Positions 1 to 5,815 of a stretch of DNA of 7,723 nt are shown piece after piece. The stretch comes from Chloroflexota bacterium (GTDB taxonomy: Bacteria > Chloroflexota > Limnocylindria > Limnocylindrales > CSP1-4): NCBI GenBank assembly GCA_021789355.1, contig JAJYJR010000266.1:1-7723 (forward strand), read 5' to 3'. The notes below the pieces were generated by a model. That model worked only from the letters and a program-made list of their open reading frames with translations. It did no database searches and was not told the DNA's origin. Within the stretch, counting starts at the first letter, position 1. Each line of letters begins with the position of its first letter. The translations under genes and the position numbers were made by a program.

Positions 1-60
1 ATGAAGCGAGAGGGCCTCGATGACGCGACGAACAAGGCGGTAGAGGAAGCTGAGCGCCAC
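1..60 (-). CDS. Integrase-type transposase, N-terminal end only (runs off left edge)
   Basis: Reading leftwards from a GTG at 60-58, twenty codons stay open to the window edge and give a protein starting VALSFLYRLVRRVIEAL. From memory, this matches the usual N-terminus of actinobacterial transposases with an integrase core domain, which begin with ALSFLY-type residues and continue into a LRHE/LRHQ helix-turn-helix region. The catalytic part would lie outside the window. It points away from the plus-strand transposase that starts near 128, and a terminus-like sequence lies between them at 112-126, so this looks like a second copy inserted head to head. No clear ribosome binding site is visible. 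The plus-strand frame over the same bases also looks open, but it has no recognisable similarity. Only 20 residues support the call. Confidence 0.5.
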   Translation of the reverse strand, partial: MALSFLYRLVRRVIEALSLH

Positions 61-111
61 GGGCGGTCAGGATCGCTGCTCGGGTCCTGGCTGGTCAAGC
101 TGGCGATCGCG

Positions 112-126
112 TTGTTGGACCCTTCA
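112..126 (-). repeat. Candidate IS terminus (copy A)
   Basis: Read on the minus strand this is TGAAGGGTCCAACAA. It matches the 15-base sequence at 3146-3160 at 13 positions and the right terminus at 1203-1217 at 11. The TG start is typical of IS3/IS481-type ends. Its inner side points left towards the minus-strand transposase start at 60, so it is probably the left end of that element. The plus-strand transposase becomes recognisable only from about 128, directly outside this terminus. Confidence 0.45.
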
Positions 127-127
127 G

Positions 128-1188
128 GTCGTCACCTACCTCGCCGTCCGCCGCGTGCTCTCGCTCCTGGTGCTGGCCTTCCGGCGCAGTGGGTCCAAGG
201 AGATCGAGATCCTGGTGCTGCGCCACGAGCTCGAGATCCTGCGCCGCAAGCAGCCGCGGCCCTGCCTCCAACCGGCCGATCGGGCCTGGCTCGCAACGCT
301 GAGCTGGCTCTTGCCGAGGGAGCGCTGGTCGGCGTTCGGCGTACGACCCGAGACCCTCCTTCGCTGGCACCGTCGCCTCGTCGGCCGACACTGGACGTAC
401 CCCCAACGTCAGCTCGGCCGACCGCCGATCGCCGATGAGCTCGCCGCGCTGATCGTGCGGATGGCGACCGACATCCAGCGTGGGGGTACCAGCGCATCCG
501 AGGTGAGCTGCTTCACCTCGGGAATCGGATCGCGGCAGGCACGATCGCAAGAGTGCTCGAGTCTCACGGCATCAAGCCCGCGCCGAGGCGCACCTCTGCC
601 ACCTGGGGCCAGTTCCTCTGCCAGCAGGCGGCGGGCATCGTGGCCTGCGACTTCTTCTCGGTCGACACGATCTCGCTGCGTCGGCTCTACGTCCTCTTCT
701 TCATCCATCACGGGTCGCGCCGGGTCTTTCTCGCCGGCATCACGACCAACCCCACCAGGGACTGGGTTACCCAGGTGGCCCGCAACGTGACCGCCGAGCT
801 TCGTGACGCCGGCATCGCTGTCAGGTACCTGCTACGCGACCGCGACGACAAGTTCGGTCCGGGGTTCGACGCGGTGTGGGAGAGCGAGGGTGCGAGCATT
901 GTGCGCAGCCCCGTCCGGGCACCCAACGCGAACGCGGTCGCCGAACGCTGGATACGCATTGTGCGATCGGAGTGCACCGACCGCCTTCTCATCTTGAACG
1001 AGCGGCACCTCGGCCAAGTGCTCGTCCGCTACGTCCGCCACTATGACGGGCATCGCCCGCACCGTACCCTGGGGTTGCGTCCACCAGATCCGCCTACAGC
1101 GAGGACCCCGTCGACGCCCGCTCGGCTCACGAGCATCTGCCGACGCGAGATCCTGGGCGCCCTCATCAACGAGTATCACGCCGCGTGA
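128..1188 (+). pseudogene. DDE integrase-core transposase (IS3/IS481-like), broken by a one-base frameshift
   Basis: This would be the transposase of an insertion sequence, cutting and joining DNA ends. The N-terminal half (frame of 128-480, first usable start GTG at 155) shows the LVLRHELEILRRK helix-turn-helix region and TLLRWHRRLV. Within codon 479-481 one base appears to be missing, because the family motif RWGYQRIRGEL is restored only by moving to the frame that runs from 481 to the TGA at 1186-1188. The second half carries the integrase core: first Asp in ACDFFSVDT (about 646-672), second Asp in LLRDRDDKFG (about 829-858), and the Glu in NANAVAERWIR (about 928-960), ending with HRPHRTLGL. 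A restored protein would be about 344 residues, normal for the family. The start is uncertain: similarity extends back to about 128 with no start codon, so the 5' end may have been lost to the neighbouring element. A sequencing error is an alternative to true decay. Confidence 0.85.
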
Positions 1189-1202
1189 CCAGCCCGGCCG
1201 AG

Positions 1203-1217
1203 TTTTCGGACCCTACG
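1203..1217 (+). repeat. Right terminus of the integrase-type IS
   Basis: TTTTCGGACCCTACG lies 14 bases after the transposase stop. Its reverse complement, CGTAGGGTCCGAAAA, matches copy C at 3146-3160 at 13 of 15 bases. Recognisable IS1380 coding sequence ends at about 1218, immediately outside it, which supports a true element boundary here. No matching inverted end is visible left of the transposase in the expected orientation, so the left end of this element appears lost. Confidence 0.6.
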
Positions 1218-1823
1218 GGCTGCATCGAGCACACTCACGTGATCGGCCACCGTGTTCGCGCCGGCGTTGCCCGGCCGAAGCAGCGCCGAGAGGGTCTCGC
1301 CGGTCGCGTCGGCGAAGCAGAACATCGGGTGGAACCCATAGCCGCCCTTGTAGGTGGGAGCCGCCTGCTCCTTGTTCTCCGAGTGGACCTGGACCAACGA
1401 GGCGTCGATGTCCAAAACGACCGGGTCCTTGCCCTTGGTCGCCTCAGAGCGCCGCCAGACCTCCGCGCGCACCTGGGCCACGGCAGCCACGAGTGCTGCT
1501 CTTCTCGCCGGGGTGATCTCGTGGAACGTGCGCGCGACCGTCGTGTCCGAGGGCACCGCACCGAAGAGATCGTCTCCCGTGCGCAAGAACTCGATGTCGA
1601 GGCAGCTCTCGCCACCGCCCGCCAGCACGAGCGAGGTCTGCACGAGCACCTTGCCGCGGTCGTGCAGGGGGATCCCTGCACCCGCCCACGGCAGACAAGT
1701 CGAGAGCGCATCGCCGAGGCCCAACCGGTCGGCAAAGGCACCAAGGGCGTGCAGCCCGACGTGGGCCGCCACCCCCGTCCCACCGGGTTCCACCATGACG
1801 CGACGGGTGCTGTTAGCGTTCAC
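1218..1823 (-). pseudogene. IS1380-family transposase, 3'-truncated
   Basis: The GTG start at 1823-1821 is preceded by AGGAGGG (1834-1840 on the complement) with ten bases between. The roughly 202 residues left resemble the N-terminal half of IS1380-family transposases: GLHALGAFADRLGLGDALS near 23-41, CLDIEFLR near 74-81, and VLDIDASLVQVHSENKEQA near 136-154, where the Asp of LDID (about 140) is the probable first catalytic acid. It continues through TYKGGYGFHPMFCF and GNAGANTVADHV. Similarity stops at about residue 202, exactly where the terminus of the adjacent IS begins; the frame then runs about 13 alien codons to a TGA at 1176-1178. Family members are usually more than 400 residues, so the remaining catalytic residues are missing and the protein should be inactive. 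The 162 bases upstream (1824-1985) should contain its left end, but I could not identify the terminal repeat. Confidence 0.82.
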
Positions 1824-1985
1824 TTTGGAGATGCCCTCCTGGTTCGGGATCCTGCTGTGTCAGCAACAACAGTTTCCCCTACTCGGAGGGCAATTCCGCG
1901 GACGCGCGGCGATCAGCCCAAATGGCGGCGTGAAGAGGCTGGGCTAATAGGTTCGCGGATGCCGTTGCCTTCTCCTGTCGGCGCC

Positions 1986-2693
1986 CTACGTCACCTTGAA
2001 CGTGTGGTACGCGACCTCGACGCCATCTCTTTCTCCGTCGAGTCGGGCCACTTCCGACCACGAGAACCCCTGCTCTGCCATAAGGCGTTTGAGATAGCCA
2101 ATGTCGCCCGAGGTCCCGAAGAAGATGAGCATTCGCCCTCTTGGCTCCAGGTGTTCTCGAGCTTCGTAAAAGAACCGGGTCATCGCTTGGTAGTTCTCGT
2201 CGGTGATCGCGGTTTCGGCCACGTCGCGCGGCTTGAACCAGCGAAACGGCGGGTCGAAGATGATCAGATCGAAGGACTCGGGCACCCCCGAGAAGACGTC
2301 GCTCGCCCGCGCCTCGACACGATCGGCGACGCCGTTGCGTTCGGCGTTCCCCCGAGCAGCTCGCACCGCCTCAGGATTGATGTCAACCGCGACCGCGCTG
2401 GCGCCGCGGGTGGCGGCCAGGATGGCATTCACTCCGCAGCCGGTCCCCATATCCAACACCCGCTCGCCTTCGCCGGACTCGTCGAGCACCGCCTCGCCGA
2501 GCAGGTGCGAAGTCGGCGTGATGGGTTGCACCGACGAAGGGACGACCAAAGACAGGCCGAGATACTCGACTACTTCTTCTTGGCGGGAGCGGCTGGCGGC
2601 ATAGGCACGCTCGTGCCAGTCCCGGATCCGCTTGACTTCCTCGGCGGGAAGCGTCGGCACGAACTCGTCCGACGAGGTCTCGTCTGGCGCCAT
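1986..2693 (-). CDS. SAM-dependent class I methyltransferase (MTS/PrmC-like small-domain type)
   Basis: Predicted cytosolic methyltransferase of 235 residues, substrate unknown. The Rossmann SAM-binding motif I is VLDMGTGCGVNAILAA at about 79-94, the acidic residue after strand 2 is D104 in VAVDINPEAV, SDVF (about 131-134) fits motif III, and DLIIFDPPFRWF at 142-153 holds the DPPF motif. That motif corresponds to the NPPY/DPPY site of methyltransferases acting on planar nitrogens or on RNA bases and release factors. FFGTSGDIGYL at 191-201 is a further family-like segment. The ATG at 2693-2691 is preferred: an in-frame GTG at 2798 would add 35 residues that are low in complexity and unlike the family. 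No strong ribosome binding site precedes either start. It is the only intact gene of the left half, flanked by IS remnants on both sides, so it may have travelled with them. Methyltransferase fold is very likely; the target is not readable from sequence. Confidence 0.88.
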   Translation of the reverse strand: MAPDETSSDEFVPTLPAEEVKRIRDWHERAYAASRSRQEEVVEYLGLSLVVPSSVQPITPTSHLLGEAVLDESGEGERVLDMGTGCGVNAILAATRGASAVAVDINPEAVRAARGNAERNGVADRVEARASDVFSGVPESFDLIIFDPPFRWFKPRDVAETAITDENYQAMTRFFYEAREHLEPRGRMLIFFGTSGDIGYLKRLMAEQGFSWSEVARLDGERDGVEVAYHTFKVT

Positions 2694-3145
2694 GTCCAAT
2701 CGTAGGTGATCGTCCGATCCGGGAGTAGCGGCCGGTGCTGGTTTGCTCGCGCGACACGGTGACGCTGAGTCAGACCATTCCCCGTATCGTCGAGCCACCT
2801 GATGCCGGCAGGTTAGGAACGATCTATGGTTCGGCGGCCGGTAAGAGTGTGACTCATCTCTGCGCCCGGGACAGACACGGCCAAGGCCGAAGTACCGACA
2901 GGCAGCGTGGCGCGGTGCGCGCGGCCGCTCAGCTGCGGGTCCGCCGGGGCCGGCACGCCGGTGTCGTCCTCCGAGGCGGTCTTGCGTATGCGCGCCCGCA
3001 TAAGGGGTGCCAGCTCACTGCATTGATCAGCGAGGACGCACTCGACCTGCCCCTCTGGGTGCTTGTCGTGGTCTCGGGTTGGGCGCTGTGGGACGGGTCC
3101 GGGCGCTCCTGTGCCAACCCGGCCAATAAAGACGCGCAGGCCACC
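2694..3145. other. Gene-free interval between methyltransferase and IS terminus
   Basis: Several short open frames cross this stretch on both strands, but none gives a protein I recognise and none has a convincing ribosome binding site. A six-base-pair inverted repeat, TATGCG/CGCATA with a four-base loop, lies at 2987-3002. It is not followed by a T run, so it does not look like an intrinsic terminator. Promoter sequence for the leftward methyltransferase should lie near 2694-2800, but no clear -35/-10 pair stands out. Base composition stays GC-rich. Decayed IS sequence is the likeliest content. Confidence 0.4.
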
Positions 3146-3160
3146 TGTAGGGTCCAAAAA
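3146..3160 (+). repeat. Candidate IS terminus (copy C)
   Basis: TGTAGGGTCCAAAAA begins with the TGT typical of IS481-type ends and matches the other two termini in the window at 13 of 15 bases each. Its inner side points right, but no integrase-type transposase follows; IS110 sequence begins within 100-200 bases. It therefore appears to be a solo end left after the rest of the element was lost or overwritten. Chance similarity cannot be excluded for so short a match. Confidence 0.4.
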
Positions 3161-3290
3161 GCTGATGCCATGCCTGAGCTGCGCAAATGCAACGGAACCG
3201 GAAAAAAGTCGTACCACAGGTAGGACTCATGCCGGACAGGTACGCCTGGCGGTAGGAAGCACCACGTACACGTCGACTCGGTGATCGAGG

Positions 3291-3421
3291 CGACCGTGGG
3301 TCCAGTAGCGAATTACCAGGTCACGGCCTTCGTCGAGTAAATGAATGGCATGAAGAGGGGCCTCCCCCGGTGACAGCGTGGTGTCACCGGAAACCCCATC
3401 ACCAAGGGAGGCCTTACCACC
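3291..3421 (+). ncRNA. Structured leader of IS110 gene; candidate bridge RNA segment
   Basis: Established knowledge: IS110-group elements encode a structured bridge RNA from the non-coding end upstream of the transposase gene. Here a perfect nine-pair hairpin, CCGGTGACA (3367-3375) with TGTCACCGG (3382-3390) and a six-base loop, stacks directly on an eight-pair outer stem, GGCCTCCC (3359-3366) with GGGAGGCC (3406-3413), leaving 15 unpaired bases at 3391-3405. A weaker five-pair stem, CCGTG/CACGG at 3294-3298 and 3322-3326, encloses a 23-base loop further upstream. The fold is visible; the assignment to bridge RNA is inferred from position, and RNA ends are not known. A translation-control structure is the main alternative. 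Confidence 0.4.
3406..3411 (+). promoter_or_regulatory. Ribosome binding site of IS110 gene, buried in a hairpin
   Basis: GGGAGG sits ten bases before the ATG at 3422. It is fully paired with CCTCCC at 3361-3366 in the outer stem of the leader hairpin, which would limit translation unless the stem opens. An alternative pairing of GGGG (3357-3360) with CCCC (3394-3397) would disrupt the outer stem and expose the site. Confidence 0.6.
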
Positions 3422-4120
3422 ATGTTGCACGCTGGACTGGATCTTTCTCGACACCGCCTCGACGTCCACGTCTTGGCCGAGGACGGCTCGACGCTCAAGG
3501 TGACCACGGCACCGCCCGACCGCGACGGGCTGCGGTCGCTGGTGGGCCAAGTAGCCAGAGACTGCGGCCAAGAGGAAGTGCTGGCGGTCATCGAGTCGAT
3601 GAACGGGGCGCGCTTCGTACACGACACCTTGGAGCTCTGCGGCTGGGCCGTCGAGATCGCCGACCCAAGGAAGGTGAAGGGACTGGCGCCGCTCGCCTGC
3701 AAGACGGACCGCATCGACGCGTGGGTCCTCGCCGAGTTGTCCCGCCGAGACCTCGTCCCGGCCATCTGGCTGCCCGACCCACAGGTACGCGCTGAGCGGG
3801 AACAAGCGCGGTTTCGGCTTCATTTGGTCAAGCACCGCAGCGCGCTCAAGAACCGCATCCACGCAAGCTTGATGACCTTCGGCCACCCCTGTCCGGTGTC
3901 GGATCTCTTCGGCGTCGGCGGACGCGAGCTGCTGGAGCGTCTTCAGTTCCCCGAGCCGTGGCGGGGCGACATCGAGGCGTCGCTTCGGCTCATCGACGAG
4001 CTCGGCGAAGAGATCGACGCGATAGCCGACGCACTGCGGGCCGGAGGAGCGGACCATCGCTACGTTCCGCTCCTCATGACCCTCCCAGGCGTCAGCTGGA
4101 TCCTCGCCTACACGATCGCC
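3422..4120 (+). pseudogene. IS110-family transposase, N-terminal DEDD domain, 3'-truncated
   Basis: IS110 transposases are RNA-guided recombinases with an N-terminal RuvC-like DEDD domain and a C-terminal domain bearing a catalytic serine. The ATG at 3422 follows a good ribosome binding site. All four acidic residues are present: D7 in GLDLSRHRLDV, E58 in VIESMNG, and D96 and D99 in CKTDRIDA. Helical sequence including LVKHRSALKNRIHASL (about 135-150) follows, and the C-terminal domain only begins, at LMTLPGVSWILAYTIA (about 218-233). There the match ends, where the family would go on for roughly 150 residues with the active serine. The frame does not stop but continues into the SDR gene from 4136. 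The catalytic serine domain is missing, so transposition activity is not expected, although the DEDD domain itself looks uncorrupted. Confidence 0.88.
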
Positions 4121-4135
4121 CCGCACCATGGAGCC

Positions 4136-5008
4136 ATGGACAGCGAAACAATGCCGAGGACCACCCGGCAGACGACGGAGAAGACGCCGAAGGTCTGGCT
4201 CGTCACGGGAGCGGGCAGCGGGTTCGGCCGCGCCCTCCTCGAGGCAGCGGTGGCGGTGGGCGACGTCGTCGTCGCTGCCGCCCGCCGGACCTCCACGCTC
4301 GACGATCTCGTGGCCGCCTACCCCGACCAGGTCGACCCGGTCCGCCTGGACGTGACCGACCACGAGCGGATCAACGAGGTGGCGGCAGAGGTGGTCGGCC
4401 GGCACGGCCGCATCGACGTGCTCGTCAACAACGCGGGGCGCACGCACGTGGGCGCAGTCGAAGAGACAACCGACGCCGAGCTGCGGTCGTTGTTCGAGGT
4501 GCACCTCTTCGGGCCCGCCGCGCTCGTCCGGGCCGTGCTGCCGCACATGCGAGCGCGGCGCTCAGGTGCCATCGTCCAGATGAGCAGCATGGGAGGCCAG
4601 CTGTCCTTCGCTGGGTTCTCGGCCTACAGCGCCACGAAGTTCGCCCTCGAAGGGCTCTCCGAGGCCCTCGCCGACGAGGTCCGGCCCTTCGGGATCAAGG
4701 TGCTGATCGTGGAGCCCGGCGCCTTTCGGACCAGGTTGTTCGCCGGCGCAAGCCAGAGCGAGACGAGCGAGGCCTACTCCGGCTCGGTCGGGCCGACTCG
4801 GTAGATGGTGAGCACCGGCGACGGCGCGCAACCGGGTGACCCCGCCAAAGCCGCTCGCGCAATACTCGCCGCCCTCGAGGCCGAGCGAACCCCGCTCCGG
4901 CTCCCACTCGGCGCAGACGCCATCGATGCCATCGCCGCTCACCTCGACGCCGTCAGGTCCGAGCTCCGTACCTGGGAGACCGTCGCCCGGGACACCCTCG
5001 TCGACTGA
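4136..5008 (+). pseudogene. SDR-family NAD(P)-dependent oxidoreductase with an internal TAG; in frame with IS110 fragment
   Basis: Classical short-chain dehydrogenase/reductase, a soluble Rossmann enzyme reducing or oxidising an unidentified carbonyl or alcohol. Numbered from the ATG at 4136: cofactor glycine motif TGAGSGFG 24-31, basic pair R50-R51 after strand 2 (suggesting NADPH), LDVTD 71-75, NNAG 98-101, catalytic S150 or S151 in QMSSMGG, and Y164/K168 in YSATK. H123 (EVHLFG) occupies the position of the usual Asn of the tetrad. A TAG at 4802-4804 stops the frame after residue 222. The same frame continues to TGA at 5006-5008 with QPGDPAKAARAIL and LRLPLGADAIDAI, clearly the family's normal C-terminal region. 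Restored length is 290 residues, normal. An ATG at 4151 is an equally good start. The frame is open back to the IS110 ATG at 3422, so a fusion polypeptide (3422-4804) is what would be translated from that start. Nonsense mutation is likely; readthrough or sequence error are alternatives. Confidence 0.85.
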
Positions 5009-5099
5009 GCGAAGTCGTCTCCCCGCAGCCTCCTCGGGTCCGGAGGTGAGGTTGCCCTCCAGGAAGGCGTGAGCCTCGGCGTGGACGCCTTGGCTTGCT

Positions 5100-5228
5100 C
5101 TACGAGAGCTGCTGCAGCAGGCACACCAGCGTGCGGCGCTGGTCGACGGTCAAGCTGGCGAAGACCTCGGCCTGCACCTCGTCGAGGACCAGCTCGAGTC
5201 GTTCGAGCATCGAGGCGCCGGCGGGGGT
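5100..5228 (-). pseudogene. C-terminal fragment of a MarR-type transcriptional regulator
   Basis: About 42 codons ending at TAG (5102-5100) read TPAGASMLERLELVLDEV, then QAEVFASLTVDQRRTLVCLL. This resembles the C-terminus of MarR-family repressors: the TPAG end of the winged helix-turn-helix wing followed by the long dimerisation helices with a xLTxxxRxxLxxLL pattern. The DNA-binding domain is absent, replaced upstream by IS1182 sequence, so it should be non-functional. It converges on the SDR gene (91 bases between their ends) and may once have been a neighbouring regulator. The fragment is short, so the family call is moderate. Confidence 0.6.
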
Positions 5229-5490
5229 CGTAGGGCGGGTAGCCCCGGGGCTCCTTGTAGGAGGCGAGGAACGACGAGAGGTCGAGCACCTCGTCGACCA
5301 GCTTGGCGACGAAGCGGGCCAGGTGGTCCTTGTCCAGCCAGTCGTCGAGCGACGGGGGGATCAAGAAGTCCTGGTTGGGGTCGTAGTGGCGGAAGACCTT
5401 GTGCACCGGTCCGCCCGGTGCCGTCTCCATGCGCTCGACGACGACCGGATCGACCTCGAACAGCCGCTCCTCACCGTGAACATCGGCCAT
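5224..5490 (-). pseudogene. IS1182-family transposase, N-terminal fragment
   Basis: Starting at ATG 5490-5488, about 89 residues are recognisable: VFRHYDPNQDFLIPPSLDDW (about 32-51), DHLARFVAKLVDEVLDLSSF and YPPYDPR at the break. This is the N-terminal region (DUF772-like) that precedes the DDE core in IS1182-family transposases. Full proteins are several hundred residues; everything after YPPYDP is missing. The frame then changes content inside a short sequence shared with the MarR fragment and carries on as alien residues to a TGA at 4939-4941. No strong ribosome binding site is seen upstream. The IS left end should lie between 5491 and 5562, but I could not define its repeat. Confidence 0.78.
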
Positions 5491-5562
5491 GCGCCAATTC
5501 TCACAGCAGTGATTCCAGATCGCGAATCGAGCGGGTTAGTGACCCACGCTCCCAGAGAAAAT

Positions 5563-5790
5563 CTCTAGTTCCTCTACCGGGCGTCCTGCCGCGTCCTCCT
5601 GCTGGTCCGTCTCATCAGTCGCGGCGGAGAGACGGACCTTGCGGTGGAGGTCCTGATTCTGCGCCACGAGATGGCAGTCCTTTGACGCCAGGTCCACCGA
5701 CCAGCACTGGAGCCGGCAGGTCGGGCGGTGTTGGCGAGGCTCGCACGACTGCTCACCCGCCAGCGTCTCGGGCACCGGTGGCATCGAGCA
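5563..5790 (+). pseudogene. Integrase-type transposase remnant, N-terminal, multiply disrupted
   Basis: This frame reads L-stop-FLYRASCRVLLLVRL, then EVLILRHEMAVL-stop-RQVHRPALEPAGRAVLARLARLL, and dissolves around LTRQR and a possible RWHR. It matches the N-terminal helix-turn-helix region of the transposases at 128-1188 and 1-60. Two stop codons interrupt it: TAG at 5566-5568, where relatives have the Ser of LSFLY, and TGA at 5683-5685, where relatives have the first Arg of VLRRQ (CGA to TGA, a typical C-to-T change). The integrase core is absent. The downstream boundary is vague because the antisense operon sequence begins near 5753-5815. Confidence 0.7.
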
Positions 5791-5815
5791 CGTGGCAGTT
5801 GACAAAGGGGTTCAT
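5753..5815 (-). other. Possible truncated next operon gene (20 codons)
   Basis: An ATG at 5815-5813 overlaps the reductase stop as ATGA, and its frame reads MNPFVNCHVLDATGARDAGG before a TGA at 5755-5753. The overlap copies the coupling pattern seen upstream in this operon, so this may be the start of a further gene cut off by the integrase remnant that overlaps it on the other strand. It is too short to assign, and a chance overlap is possible. Confidence 0.25.

Noticed and set aside
1..438. A plus-strand frame opening with ATG at the first base
   Set aside because: From about 155 it overlaps the transposase in another frame, and bases 1-60 are better explained by the minus-strand transposase start. 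No similarity is recognisable in its product.
476..490. Programmed frameshifting, as in IS3-family elements
   Set aside because: There is no A-rich slippery heptamer. The conserved Trp of WGYQRI is recovered by a one-base loss rather than by a ribosomal slip that would preserve the motif.
1185..2705. A plus-strand open frame of about 506 codons
   Set aside because: It runs antisense to the IS1380 remnant and the methyltransferase, both of which show clear family motifs; its own protein has none and is an effect of high GC codon structure.
2694..2798. Longer methyltransferase starting at the GTG at 2798
   Set aside because: The extra 35 residues are unlike family members and no ribosome binding site supports that start; the ATG at 2693 gives the usual N-terminus.
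2987..3002. TATGCG/CGCATA inverted repeat as a terminator
   Set aside because: Only six pairs and no following T run on either strand; common by chance in GC-rich DNA.
3227..4546. A minus-strand open frame of about 439 codons
   Set aside because: It is antisense to the IS110 and SDR sequences, is rich in Arg, His and Asp, and has no recognisable domain.
5009..5099. Minus-strand frame reading GVHAEAHAFLEGNLTSG, vaguely like the C-terminus of an enoyl-CoA hydratase
   Set aside because: The stretch is too short and the likeness too loose; I could not anchor any family motif.
5529..5551. Imperfect hairpin GAGC-GGGT / ACCC-AC-GCTC between two IS remnants
   Set aside because: It has a two-base bulge and no T run, so neither a terminator nor a terminal repeat can be argued from it.
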